Below are positions 53,553 to 62,320 of a DNA stretch of 64,000 nt, one piece after another. The translations under genes and the position numbers were made by a program. Every line of letters starts with the position of its first letter. Within the stretch, counting starts at the first letter, position 1. A model generated the notes under the pieces. That model was not told the DNA's origin, did not search any database, and worked only from the letters and a program-made list of their open reading frames with translations. Origin of the DNA: Spirochaetia bacterium 38H-sp (GTDB lineage Bacteria; Spirochaetota; Spirochaetia; Winmispirales; Winmispiraceae); the NCBI GenBank assembly GCA_039023545.1, contig JBCHKQ010000001.1, forward strand, positions 496,001 through 560,000. Direction: 5' to 3'.

Positions 53553-54437
53553 TCATAGTCTTGTAAAGTTCTCCACACCCAGTGCATTGGCTATCGCCAA
53601 TGCTGCACGTGAGTTGTTGAGCGTGTATATGTGTATTCCCGGCACATTGTTGTCCAAAAGGTCTCGTATTTGTTCTGCAGCCCAGTGTACCCCCGCGCCA
53701 AAAAAGCCTTCGCTATTGCCGCCTGCTCTTGCAAGGGATTTTAGAAGTTTTGCAGGATAGCGCATGCCAGCTGCAAGCTCCGCCATCCTTTGCATGTTGT
53801 TGGGATTGGTGATTGGCATTATGCCGGCTACTATCGGCACATCTATACCTGTAAGACGGCAGCGCTCGCAGAAATCATAATAGTCACGGTTATCAAAGAA
53901 AAGCTGGGTTACAAGAAAATCCACACCCGTATCCACTTTTTCCTTGAGATATTCCATTTCTTTGAGCCTGTTGGGGGTTTCTGGATGTCCCTCGGGAAAG
54001 GCTGCGGCACCTACACACATGTGTGGAAAGTGTTCTTTTATAAAGGCCACAAGGTCGGAAGCATGGGGGAAGTCTTTGTATGGAGAAGGATGATCTTTTA
54101 GGACGGGCGGGATATCTCCTCTTAGTGCAAGGATATTGTGTATCCCTTCTTTGTCATACGTATTGAGGATATTGAGGATTTCTTCTTTTGTTGTACCTAC
54201 ACAGGTGAGGTGAGCCACCACATCTATGCCAAGCTCTGCGCGTATCTTGAGTACCAGCTTGTGAGTATTATCCCGTGTGCTTCCACCAGCACCATAGGTT
54301 ACGCTCACATAGTCGGGATTAAGTCCAGAGAGTGTGCGTATAGTTTTATAAAGCTCATTCCAGCCTTTTTCTGTCTTTGGTGGAAAGAATTCAAAGCTAA
54401 AGAGAGTTTTGCCTTTTTTAAAGAGTTCTCTCAGCAT
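53553..54437 (-). CDS. metF: Methylenetetrahydrofolate reductase
   Basis: FAD enzyme of 294 residues that reduces methylene-THF to methyl-THF for methionine synthesis. It has the bacterial single-domain length and motifs SFEFFPPKTEKGW, VSVTYGAGGSTRD with the folate-binding Asp, HLTCVGTTKEEI and LALRGDIPP. Start ATG 54437 follows GGAGG at 4 nt; an in-frame ATG at 54470 would add 11 residues with no ribosome site. Divergent from pckG. No other methionine gene is nearby. Confidence 0.95.
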   Translation of the reverse strand: MLRELFKKGKTLFSFEFFPPKTEKGWNELYKTIRTLSGLNPDYVSVTYGAGGSTRDNTHKLVLKIRAELGIDVVAHLTCVGTTKEEILNILNTYDKEGIHNILALRGDIPPVLKDHPSPYKDFPHASDLVAFIKEHFPHMCVGAAAFPEGHPETPNRLKEMEYLKEKVDTGVDFLVTQLFFDNRDYYDFCERCRLTGIDVPIVAGIMPITNPNNMQRMAELAAGMRYPAKLLKSLARAGGNSEGFFGAGVHWAAEQIRDLLDNNVPGIHIYTLNNSRAALAIANALGVENFTRL

Positions 54438-54529
54438 ATTGCCTCCTGTTTTCGCTAGTACTTTACACAAAAAAAACTCGTGTGTCAGTTGGTTTTTATT
54501 GTATATTTATTCATTTTTTGTGTATATTA

Positions 54530-54553
54530 TTGCATGGTTATTGACCAATGCAA
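54530..54553. promoter_or_regulatory. Dyad over the pckG -35 box
   Basis: The arms TTGCAT-GGT and ACC-AATGCAA are near-complementary (one base offset) around TATTG, and the right side overlaps the -35 TTGACC. This is the place and shape of a repressor site; the regulator is unknown. Confidence 0.45.
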
Positions 54554-54569
54554 ATGAAAAAATTATTAT
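54541..54569 (+). promoter_or_regulatory. pckG promoter
   Basis: TTGACC (54541-54546), 17 nt, TATTAT (54564-54569). It gives a leader of about 48 nt. Confidence 0.65.
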
Positions 54570-54623
54570 AGAATGACTGTCAGAATACGGTCGCAAAACA
54601 AATCCCATGGAAGGAGCATATCC

Positions 54624-56588
54624 ATGCTAGAACTTAGAAAAGGCATAGATATTCTGAGTCATGTAGGTGGTATCAATAATATTGCTGAGGCTCAGGATCT
54701 TTTTAAGAAAAGCCTTGATTCCGAAAACCTTGCAAAGCTTGAGAAGATTAAGAACGAAGAAGCTCTTCTTAAGATTGCAAATGCCATTGCTATTTGTGAG
54801 CCGGATGAGGTGTTTGTTAACACTGGATCCAGTGAGGATGTGGATAAGATAAGAAAATGGTCCATAGAAACAGGAGAGGAAGAGCCTCTTGCTGTAAAAG
54901 GACATACTATTCACTTTGACCTGCCTCAGGATCAGGCTCGTCTGGTTAAGCAGACTTTTTATATCATAAATGACGGAGAAAAGACCAGTTCTCTCGCCAA
55001 GTCCATTGCCCGTCAGGATGCTCTTGAATATGTAGAGAAATATGTCAAGGGGATAATGAAGGGCATGAGAATGCTGATAGGTTTCTACAGTAGAGGACCT
55101 GTTGGTGCTCAGGCTGCAATCCCTGCCATAGAGATATCAAGCTCCAATTATGTTCTCCACTCTGCAGAGATCCTTTACAGAAACTGTTACGAGAGTTTTG
55201 ACGCCGAGGTTACTAGAAAAGGTGTTTTCTTTACCAATCTGCATTCTCAGGGACCAAACAGGCCCGAGGATATCCCCAATGCCCGCATCTTTATGGACAG
55301 GAGCTGGTTTACAACTTATTCCACTTTCTGTACTTATGCCGGTAATACCCTTCTTCTCAAGAAAGGAAACCACAGATTTGCTGTTGATTACAGTGTATAT
55401 GTTAAAACAGCAGAAGAGCTTTCTGAGCACATGTTTATTACAGGTATCAAAGGTCCCGGTGGTCGTGTAACATACTTTGCAGGTGCTGCTCCCTCCGGCT
55501 GCGGTAAGACCACAACTGCTATGGCAGGCGATGCCTTTATTGGCGATGACCTTGCACAGATGTGGATCGCAGAAGATGGTACTGTACGTGCCGTTAACCC
55601 GGAAAAGGGTATCTTTGGTATTGTAGAGGATGTTAACCAGGAAGGTGATCCGTACCTCATGAAGGTTTTAAGAGGCGAGGGCAAAGAGGTTATCTGGTCC
55701 AATGTCCTTATAGACGAGAATAAGAAGCCTTACTGGGTAGGTTGCGGAGAAGAGATTCCCAAGAAGGGTCGCAACTTCCAGGGTGAGTGGTACGAGGGCA
55801 AGACAGATGAGAACGGCAAGCCTATTCCTCCGTCTCATCCCAACTCCCGTGCAACTCTCCATGCTTCTGATATTGAGAACCACAATACAGAGCTCGCAGA
55901 AGATCCCAAAGGTGTTCCAATCAAGGTTATCACATACTCAGGTCGTGACAGCGATACAATGCCTCCTGTTTGGGTTGCTCGCAACTCGGATGAGGGCGTT
56001 GTGATAGGTGCCTCCATAGTATCCGCTGCAACTGCTACTGAGATTGGTGTATCAGGTGTAAGACGTCAGCCTTGGGCAAATGAGCCTTTTATCCCCGGGC
56101 CTCTTGCCGATTATATGCAAGCTCAGTTTGACTTCTTTAATTCCAAAAAGATTAAGGATTCTGATCGTCCCGTTATGGCGGGTATCAACTACTTCCTTAC
56201 CCATGCGGCACGCGGTGGAAACGGTAAGGGTCTTCTTGGAGAGAAGCGCGATGTTAAGGCATGGCTTGGCTGGCTTGAGCTCTATGCTAATGGCGATGTT
56301 GAGGCAATAGAGACTCCCATAGGCTTTATTCCCAAGTATGAGGATCTCAAGAAGCTTTTTGCAGAGAGGGTTCCCGGTGGTAAGGAGTATACCAAGGAGC
56401 TTTATGACATGCAGTTCTCTCTCTATATAGACAATATCATTGCACGCATAAGGCTTCAGAGAGAGGCTTACAGCAAGGAAAGTGCTATTCCCCAGAAGCT
56501 GTTTGAGGTTTATGACAAACAGGAGAAGGAGCTCCTTGCACTCAAGGAGAAGTTTGGTTCTGTTGTTAAGCCGGATCAGCTTGCATAA
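54624..56588 (+). CDS. pckG: Phosphoenolpyruvate carboxykinase (GTP)
   Basis: Cytoplasmic enzyme of 654 residues that interconverts oxaloacetate plus GTP with PEP plus CO2. It has the GTP-type P-loop GAAPSGCGKTTTAMAG near 285-300 with the active Cys, the metal region GDDLAQMWI and the guanine-side MAGINYFLTHAARGG. The start at 54624 follows AAGGAG at 7 nt; upstream in-frame ATG 54573 would add 17 basic residues. Together with the oxaloacetate decarboxylase operon 600 bp away it centres on oxaloacetate. Direction in this organism is unknown (gluconeogenic or CO2-fixing). Confidence 0.96.
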   Translation: MLELRKGIDILSHVGGINNIAEAQDLFKKSLDSENLAKLEKIKNEEALLKIANAIAICEPDEVFVNTGSSEDVDKIRKWSIETGEEEPLAVKGHTIHFDLPQDQARLVKQTFYIINDGEKTSSLAKSIARQDALEYVEKYVKGIMKGMRMLIGFYSRGPVGAQAAIPAIEISSSNYVLHSAEILYRNCYESFDAEVTRKGVFFTNLHSQGPNRPEDIPNARIFMDRSWFTTYSTFCTYAGNTLLLKKGNHRFAVDYSVYVKTAEELSEHMFITGIKGPGGRVTYFAGAAPSGCGKTTTAMAGDAFIGDDLAQMWIAEDGTVRAVNPEKGIFGIVEDVNQEGDPYLMKVLRGEGKEVIWSNVLIDENKKPYWVGCGEEIPKKGRNFQGEWYEGKTDENGKPIPPSHPNSRATLHASDIENHNTELAEDPKGVPIKVITYSGRDSDTMPPVWVARNSDEGVVIGASIVSAATATEIGVSGVRRQPWANEPFIPGPLADYMQAQFDFFNSKKIKDSDRPVMAGINYFLTHAARGGNGKGLLGEKRDVKAWLGWLELYANGDVEAIETPIGFIPKYEDLKKLFAERVPGGKEYTKELYDMQFSLYIDNIIARIRLQREAYSKESAIPQKLFEVYDKQEKELLALKEKFGSVVKPDQLA

Positions 56589-56601
56589 TTATTTTTATGA
56601 T

Positions 56602-56637
56602 GTCGAACGCGCCGCCTGCATGGCGGCGCTTTTTTTT
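56602..56637 (+). terminator. Tagged (variant) terminator of pckG
   Basis: GTCGAACG (two changes from ACCGAACG) leads into stem GCGCCGCC, loop TGCAT, stem GGCGGCGC and eight T. With E7 it makes an inward pair of 118 bp (56602-56719). Confidence 0.85.
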
Positions 56638-56646
56638 AACCTTTTG

Positions 56647-56719
56647 TCTGCTGTAGGCAGGCCTTACAGCGATTCTTTCCTGTTTTTGCTGGATATTGAC
56701 TGCTGTAAGGCCGTTCGGT
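56647..56719 (+). repeat. Tagged palindromic repeat, long-loop type (E7)
   Basis: TCTGCTGTAGGCAG is followed by a perfect 10-bp stem GCCTTACAGC/GCTGTAAGGC around a 31-nt loop, then CGTTCGGT. The loop sequence is T-rich and partly similar to that of E3. It lies upstream of the PilZ gene; no minus-strand gene ends here. Confidence 0.88.
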
Positions 56720-56773
56720 TTAAAAAATTGGAAAATACAGCAGGGCTTTATTATAATGAGAACGGAGGTTCTT

Positions 56774-57172
56774 ATGGGTGGTGCTGAGAGACGTCGTTTT
56801 CCGCGCGCCAGAGTGGATGTTCTGGTTATGTATGATATTGTGGATTGGAAGGAAACTGAGCTTGTTCCTGAGGCTGGTGCTACTCTGCATACGCGCGATA
56901 TAAGTGCCAGTGGTGTAGGTCTTGCAGAGGGTTTTGCCGTGGATAAGCATATGTTTAAAAAGCTGATAAATGGTAAGAAAAAGCTGCGCATTGCTTTGCA
57001 GCTTCCAGGAGAAACAGAGATGCTTTATTGTTTTGCCCGGCTTGTGTGGGGTGCAGAGCCTGTTGATGGCAGAATTGAGAGGGCTGGTTTTGCCTTTATA
57101 GATGTGTCGCCTGTGTTTTTTTCCCGTGTCAGGGATTTTGTGCAAAGATGGATTGACAGAGAGGGGAGATAA
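56774..57172 (+). CDS. PilZ domain protein
   Basis: Cytoplasmic protein of 132 residues made of one PilZ domain. The c-di-GMP-binding motifs are both present: RRRFPRARVDV (R-x3-R type) at the start and RDISASGVGL (D/N-x-S-x-x-G) near 40-49. It should bind cyclic di-GMP and act on a partner, perhaps motility or envelope. Start ATG 56774 follows GGAGG at 5 nt; earlier in-frame ATGs (56696, 56756) lie in or near the upstream repeat and lack a ribosome site. A bidirectional terminator follows immediately. Confidence 0.9.
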   Translation: MGGAERRRFPRARVDVLVMYDIVDWKETELVPEAGATLHTRDISASGVGLAEGFAVDKHMFKKLINGKKKLRIALQLPGETEMLYCFARLVWGAEPVDGRIERAGFAFIDVSPVFFSRVRDFVQRWIDREGR

Positions 57173-57200
57173 AAAAGGCCGGCAATTCCGGCCTTTTTTT
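57171..57200. terminator. Bidirectional terminator between the PilZ gene and oadB
   Basis: AAAAAA, stem GGCCGG, loop CAATT, stem CCGGCC and TTTTTTT serve both convergent genes. No tag is present. Confidence 0.88.
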
Positions 57201-57217
57201 GTTTATAGTAATCTTTA

Positions 57218-58432
57218 TCAGTGAGGTATTACTGCAAGCAGCACTCCTGCTGCAACTGCAGAACCTATTACACCCGCAACATTGGGTCCCATGGCGTGCA
57301 TGAGAAGGAAATTGTGCGGATTTTCTTCTTGGCCTACTTTATTGGCAACTCTTGCTGCCATAGGTACTGCGGATACTCCAGCAGCTCCTATAAGCGGATT
57401 GACCGGGTGTTTTCTGGAGACTGCATTCATAAGCTTGGCAAGGAGTACGCCCGCTGCTGTTCCTACGGAGAAGGCAAATGCTCCCAGAATAAGAACTCCA
57501 AGTGTATTTGCGTTGAGAAACTTTGCCGCTTCCATCTTGGAGCCTACTGCAAGGCCGAGCATTATTGTTACTATGTTTATAAGCTCGTTCTGCATTGTGT
57601 TCCAGAGCCTGTTTATTACGCCTACTTCTCTTGCAAGGTTACCAAACATAAGAGCACCAAGAAGGGGTGTTGCACTAGGAAGAAGCAGTATACATACGGT
57701 CAATGTGGCAAGAGGAAAGATTATCTTTTCCAGTTTGCTAACGTGCCTGAGCTGCTCCATCTTGATTGCTCTTTCTTCTTTTGTTGTAAGCAGACGCATA
57801 ATAGGCGGCTGTATAACAGGTACCAGAGCCATATAGGAGTATGCCGCAACCGCAACTGCTCCCAAAAGATCGATATCCAGCCTTGATGCCACGTATATGG
57901 ATGTGGGGCCGTCTGCTCCGCCGATTATACCTATGGCACCTGCTGCCTGCAAATCAAAACTAAAGAAAGACGGCAGATAATGGCCAAGCAAAAGTGCTCC
58001 AAGAAGTGCGGCAAAGATTCCAAACTGTGCCGCAGCACCCAGAAGAAGGGTCTTGGGATTGGCAAGAAGAGGGCCAAAGTCTGTCATGGCCCCTACTCCC
58101 ATAAATATTATGAGAGGAAACACTCCGCTTGTTACTCCCACATCGTAGAACATCCCTATAAGGCCTGTTTTTATCTCTTCCAGCTGGAGCATTCCTTCCG
58201 ATATTGCTCCGTGCAGTTCCGTATGGGCTGCAATCTCTGCAAAAGGTATGTTTGCAAGTATTGCGCCAAAGCCTATGGGAAGAAGAAGAAGGGGCTCAAA
58301 CTCTTTCTTTATTGCAAGATAAAGAAGTACAAAGCCTATAACTATCATTATGGCGTTGCCCCCGCCGCCGTTTATAAAGCCGTAGAGGCCTGTGGTTTCC
58401 CATAGCTGTTTTAATCCGTTTAATATGGACAT
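57218..58432 (-). CDS. oadB: Na+-translocating oxaloacetate decarboxylase, beta subunit
   Basis: Inner-membrane subunit of 404 residues that couples decarboxylation of carboxybiotin to outward Na+ transport. Motifs of the beta (OadB/GcdB/MmdB) family are clear: [40 protein letters not shown] (with the key Asp in the GGADGPT loop) and [19 protein letters not shown]. It is the last gene of the oadG-oadA-oadB operon. The length is a little under the E. coli/Klebsiella form. Confidence 0.95.
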   Translation of the reverse strand: MSILNGLKQLWETTGLYGFINGGGGNAIMIVIGFVLLYLAIKKEFEPLLLLPIGFGAILANIPFAEIAAHTELHGAISEGMLQLEEIKTGLIGMFYDVGVTSGVFPLIIFMGVGAMTDFGPLLANPKTLLLGAAAQFGIFAALLGALLLGHYLPSFFSFDLQAAGAIGIIGGADGPTSIYVASRLDIDLLGAVAVAAYSYMALVPVIQPPIMRLLTTKEERAIKMEQLRHVSKLEKIIFPLATLTVCILLLPSATPLLGALMFGNLAREVGVINRLWNTMQNELINIVTIMLGLAVGSKMEAAKFLNANTLGVLILGAFAFSVGTAAGVLLAKLMNAVSRKHPVNPLIGAAGVSAVPMAARVANKVGQEENPHNFLLMHAMGPNVAGVIGSAVAAGVLLAVIPH

Positions 58433-58440
58433 ATGGCCTC

Positions 58441-60231
58441 CTACTCTATTTCTATGAGTACATCACCGCTTTTTACGTGGTCGCCCTGCTTTACCAGTAT
58501 GGAGGCTACTCTGCCTGCCTTTGGAGCATAGATGGGGTTCTCCATCTTCATTGCTTCCAGGACGATCACTTCCTGTCCGTCTTCTACCTCGTCGCCTTCT
58601 GCAACAGGGATTCTAAGCACAAGACCCGGCAGCGGTGCCTTAACCTCTGCCTTATCTCCGGATGATGCGGCAGAGCCTGCTGCCTTTTCGTCAGCTTCGC
58701 TTATGGCTATGTCGTAAGCTTTTCCGTTTACTATTGCCTTGTCGCCTTCTATTTTTACGGTGTATTTCTTGCCACCAACGCTTACAGCGTATGCGCCGGA
58801 AGAAGAGCCTGCTGATGCATCTTTCTGTTTCTGGCCTTTTCTTACGCCGAGCTTTGCCTCTCCCTTGAGGAACATTATGCCTTTGTCCTTACATGTTGCT
58901 GCAATAAAGATATTTTCTTCCGTTTCTTCCAGGTTGTTCTCTTTGAGAGCCTTTCTTGCAGCCTCTATGCCCTTGTTGGGGTCTCTGTCGTTTATGTCTA
59001 CTACAAGTTCTGTTGTAGGCTCGAGCCCGAGCTGCTCCTGTGCAAGCTTTACAATCTCGGGATCCGGCGCAACGGGAGTTTTACCAAAGTATCCCAGAAC
59101 CATCTTGCCGTAGCCTTCCGCAATCTTTTTCCAGGGGCCAAACATTGTGTTGTTAAATGCCTGCTGGAAGTAAAACTGAGAAACCGGAGTAACGGATGTC
59201 GCAAAACCGCCGCGTCTTACAACCTCTTCCATGTTCTTTATCATTTCGGGATATCTGTCCATAAGGCCGTTGTCTCTGAGCATCTGTGTGTTTGCTGTAA
59301 GAGCTCCGCCGGGCATCGGAGAAAAAGGAATTCTCGGTTCTACCGCACGTGCCTCGGGAGGTGTAAAGTAATCTGCCATGCACTCCTTAAAGACCTCTTC
59401 CACTTCCATTATCTTTACGGGGTCTATGCCAAGGTCAAACTCTGTTCCTCTAAGAGCATGCCACATTGTAAGAACATCGGGCTGACATGTTCCGCCGGAT
59501 ACAGGTGCGAGCGAGAGGTCAATCTGGTCTGCACCTGCCTCAAGAGCAGCTTTGTACTGTGCAATGCTTACTCCCGCTGTCTCATGGGAGTGGAATACCA
59601 GTCTCACATCGTTTCCGAGAAGCTTTCTTGCTTCTTTTATTGTCTCGTATACCTTCTGCGGGGTTGAGGTTCCGGATGCATCTTTAAAACATACGGAGTT
59701 GTACGGAATCCCCGCATCAAGAATCTGCTTGAGTGTGCTTGCATAAAAAGCAGGATCATGTGCTCCCTCACATCCGGGAGGAAGTTCCATCATTGTTACC
59801 ACAACCTCGTGGTTAAGACCCGCATCTGCTATTGCTTTTCCTGAGTCTATGAGGTTGTTTACGTCGTTTAATGCATCAAAGTTTCTTATTGTGGATACAC
59901 CGTATTTCTTAAAGAGCTTTGCATGCAGCTTGATTATATCTCTTGGCTGAGAATCAAGACCAACTACGTTTACTCCTCTTGCAAGCGTCTGAAGGTCAGC
60001 ATCAGGTCCTGCCACATCCCTGAGAGTTTTCATCATCTGGAATGCATCCTCATTGCAGTAGAAGTAAAGGGACTGGAACCTTGCTCCGCCACCTATCTCA
60101 AAGTGGTTCATTCCTGCATTGACTGCTGCTTCAAAAGCAGGCAGAAAATCTTTGGTAAGCACTCTTGCCCCGTATGCGGACTGAAATCCGTCACGGAAGG
60201 CTGTTACCATAAAATGTACGCGTTTTTTCAT
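58441..60231 (-). CDS. oadA: Oxaloacetate decarboxylase, alpha subunit with biotin domain
   Basis: Cytoplasmic carboxyltransferase of 596 residues. The N-terminal TIM barrel (about 1-300) has [20 protein letters not shown] and KDASGTSTP; the C-terminal biotinyl domain has EAMKMEN with biotin lysine K562, followed by the usual 34 residues. A Ser/Ala-rich linker near 480 joins them. It moves CO2 from oxaloacetate to biotin. It starts 14 nt after oadG, behind AGGAAT, and oadB starts 8 nt after its stop. Confidence 0.95.
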   Translation of the reverse strand: MKKRVHFMVTAFRDGFQSAYGARVLTKDFLPAFEAAVNAGMNHFEIGGGARFQSLYFYCNEDAFQMMKTLRDVAGPDADLQTLARGVNVVGLDSQPRDIIKLHAKLFKKYGVSTIRNFDALNDVNNLIDSGKAIADAGLNHEVVVTMMELPPGCEGAHDPAFYASTLKQILDAGIPYNSVCFKDASGTSTPQKVYETIKEARKLLGNDVRLVFHSHETAGVSIAQYKAALEAGADQIDLSLAPVSGGTCQPDVLTMWHALRGTEFDLGIDPVKIMEVEEVFKECMADYFTPPEARAVEPRIPFSPMPGGALTANTQMLRDNGLMDRYPEMIKNMEEVVRRGGFATSVTPVSQFYFQQAFNNTMFGPWKKIAEGYGKMVLGYFGKTPVAPDPEIVKLAQEQLGLEPTTELVVDINDRDPNKGIEAARKALKENNLEETEENIFIAATCKDKGIMFLKGEAKLGVRKGQKQKDASAGSSSGAYAVSVGGKKYTVKIEGDKAIVNGKAYDIAISEADEKAAGSAASSGDKAEVKAPLPGLVLRIPVAEGDEVEDGQEVIVLEAMKMENPIYAPKAGRVASILVKQGDHVKSGDVLIEIE

Positions 60232-60245
60232 GGCATATTCCTTTC

Positions 60246-60461
60246 TTATCGTGTTTTGTGGTGGACTGCGGCTATTGCTGCAGCAATCTGTGCGGTGTTA
60301 TCCGCAGCTTTCTGTTGTGGTTCTTCCGGTTTTTCCGGAAAAAATCGATTGATAATCTTTGTAGAAATGTTTATTACAAAGACCAGGAGTATCAGAAAAG
60401 AAAAGACTACTCCCATCCCCAGAACCATAAGAATAAGGCCCTGCTCTATTATGTTAGGCAT
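60246..60461 (-). CDS. oadG: Oxaloacetate decarboxylase, gamma subunit
   Basis: Small inner-membrane subunit of 71 residues that holds the alpha and beta subunits together. A single membrane span (about 8-32, MVLGMGVVFSFLILLVFVIN) is preceded by the family start NIIEQGLIL and followed by a hydrophilic Pro/Glu-rich tail. It is the first gene of the oad operon. The region upstream is shared with the divergent fabD. Confidence 0.88.
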   Translation of the reverse strand: MPNIIEQGLILMVLGMGVVFSFLILLVFVINISTKIINRFFPEKPEEPQQKAADNTAQIAAAIAAVHHKTR

Positions 60462-60552
60462 AGAGTCTCCTTTAATAAAGGATTTTTTATTGATTTAGTA
60501 TATTCTTTATACGGATATCTTGCAAGCATGCGGAAGGATATAAAAGCAATAA

Positions 60553-60569
60553 TTCGGCCATTGACCGAA
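60553..60569. promoter_or_regulatory. Inverted repeat upstream of the fab genes
   Basis: TTCGG-N7-CCGAA lies 46 bp before fabD in the gap shared with oadG. It may be an operator for one of the divergent operons; it resembles the outer bases of the ACCGAA tag but forms only a short dyad. Confidence 0.4.
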
Positions 60570-60614
60570 AAAACAAAAAGGAGTAAACTTTTATGAAATA
60601 TCAGGGAGGAAAGA

Positions 60615-61547
60615 ATGAAGTATGCATTCTTGTTTCCAGGCCAGGGTGCCCAGTACCCGGGAATGGGAAAGGATTTATATGAAAGCTCTGACAGAGTAAA
60701 GGAGCTTTTTTCTGTTGCGGAAAAAGCCTCCGGTATGGACGTAAAGTCTCTTCTTTTTGATGCTACGGAGGAAGAACTCAAAAGAACCGATAATACTCAG
60801 ATAGCAATAACACTGGTAAACCTTGCTTCTGCAATCTGCCTTGAGGAGCACGGATATAAAGGCTCAATATGTGCCGGCTTTAGCCTTGGAGAGTATGCTG
60901 CCCTTGTCTATGCAGGTGTCATATCCCAAAAGGATGTCTTCTCCATTGTGCGCAAAAGAGGAGAGCTTATGGAAAAGGCCTCCCGCAACATGGATGCAAA
61001 GGGCGGCAAGACAGGGATGAGCGCAATATTGGGGCTTGCGCCGGAGAAAGTGGAAGAAGTCATAAAATCTCTTGCTTCCGACAAAGTCTTTGTTGCCAAC
61101 TACAACAGCCCAAAGCAGGTTGTACTCTCGGGTACGGAAGACGGCCTTGCTGTTGCGGAAGCAGCATGTAAAGAAGCCGGAGCAAAACGTGCAGTAAGAC
61201 TTAAGGTTTCCGGGCCTTTTCATTCTCCTCTTCTGGAAGAGGCACGCAAAGAGTTTGCGGACTTTATAGCTTCTTATGACTTTTCTGACCCGGACAAACC
61301 CGTATACTCCAATGTTACGGGCACTGTCATAAAAGACGGAGAGACTGCAAAGAATCTTGCAATAGAGCAGATTGTTTCTCCCGTAAGATGGATTGACGAG
61401 GAGTCTGCCATACTGGCAGAAAAGCCTGACCTCTGCCTTGAGGTTGGTCCTGGAAATGTTCTTTGCGGGTTGTGGAAAGCTTTTTCTTCTGATATATCTT
61501 GTCTGCCCGCAGGGAAGATAGAAAATATAGAAAAAATCTCAGATTAA
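60615..61547 (+). CDS. fabD: Malonyl-CoA:ACP transacylase
   Basis: Cytoplasmic enzyme of 310 residues that loads malonate on acyl carrier protein. The nucleophile motif is GFSLGE with Ser90; the usual His next to it (GHSLGE) is Phe, while the second catalytic His in VSGPFHSPLL is kept. FPGQGAQYPGMG is the usual N terminus. GGGAGG lies 7 nt before the ATG. It heads fabD-fabG-fabF; the intergenic gap to fabG is 11 nt. Confidence 0.95.
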   Translation: MKYAFLFPGQGAQYPGMGKDLYESSDRVKELFSVAEKASGMDVKSLLFDATEEELKRTDNTQIAITLVNLASAICLEEHGYKGSICAGFSLGEYAALVYAGVISQKDVFSIVRKRGELMEKASRNMDAKGGKTGMSAILGLAPEKVEEVIKSLASDKVFVANYNSPKQVVLSGTEDGLAVAEAACKEAGAKRAVRLKVSGPFHSPLLEEARKEFADFIASYDFSDPDKPVYSNVTGTVIKDGETAKNLAIEQIVSPVRWIDEESAILAEKPDLCLEVGPGNVLCGLWKAFSSDISCLPAGKIENIEKISD

Positions 61548-61558
61548 AGGAGTATGAT

Positions 61559-62302
61559 ATGTTGTTAAAGGACAAAAATGCTGTTGTAACAGGCGGTGCA
61601 CGCGGTATAGGTGCGGAAATGGTAAAGCTTTTTCTTAAAGAAGGAGCTTCCGTATGGTTTGTAGACCTCAATCCCAGCGACATAATGGATGAGTTTGAGT
61701 CCCTTGCACAGAAGAGCGGGGCAAAGGTTGTTTATAAGCAGTGCAATGTTGCGGAAGAAGAGCAGGTTAATACGGTTGTGGAAGAAATCTTAAAAGAAGC
61801 AGGTCAGATAGATGTGCTTGTAAACAATGCGGGAATAACAAGAGACGGGCTTATCTTTAGAATGCCTTCTTCCGACTGGGACCTTGTTCTCAAGGTTAAC
61901 CTTACAAGCGCTTTTTATTTTTCCAAAAAGGTTGCTCATGCAATGGCCAGGGCAAAAACAGGTTCTATCATAAATATTTCTTCTATCGTAGGTGTTCATG
62001 GTAATGCCGGTCAGTGTAACTACTCCGCATCCAAGGCTGGTATGATAGGCCTTACCAAAAGCCTTGCTCAGGAGGTTGCTTCCAGAAACGTGCGTGTAAA
62101 CGCTGTTGCCCCCGGTTTTATAGACACACCTATGACAGAGAAGCTTTCCGATAAGGTCAAAGAAGCCCTCCTCTCACGCATACCAATGGGAAGACTGGGA
62201 AGCCCCGAGGAAGTAGCAAAGATTTGTCTTTTTCTAGCTTCCGATCTTTCTTCTTATGTTACTGGACAGGTTATAGGCGTTGATGGTGGAATGGGCATGT
62301 AA
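61559..62302 (+). CDS. fabG: 3-oxoacyl-ACP reductase
   Basis: NADPH-dependent short-chain reductase of 247 residues for the first reduction in fatty-acid elongation. TGGARGIG binds the cofactor (11-18), NNAG is present, and the catalytic set is Ser142, Tyr155 and Lys159 in NYSASKAG. It ends in GQVIGVDGGMGM. Start ATG 61559 follows AAAGGAG at 6 nt; the longer in-frame ATG at 61499 lies inside fabD. fabF starts 18 nt downstream. Confidence 0.95.
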   Translation: MLLKDKNAVVTGGARGIGAEMVKLFLKEGASVWFVDLNPSDIMDEFESLAQKSGAKVVYKQCNVAEEEQVNTVVEEILKEAGQIDVLVNNAGITRDGLIFRMPSSDWDLVLKVNLTSAFYFSKKVAHAMARAKTGSIINISSIVGVHGNAGQCNYSASKAGMIGLTKSLAQEVASRNVRVNAVAPGFIDTPMTEKLSDKVKEALLSRIPMGRLGSPEEVAKICLFLASDLSSYVTGQVIGVDGGMGM

Positions 62303-62320
62303 GCCCAGGAGGAATATATT

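Noticed and set aside
60593-60682. Short reading frame overlapping the start of fabD.
   Set aside because: It lies mostly inside fabD in another frame; fabD has the better ribosome site.
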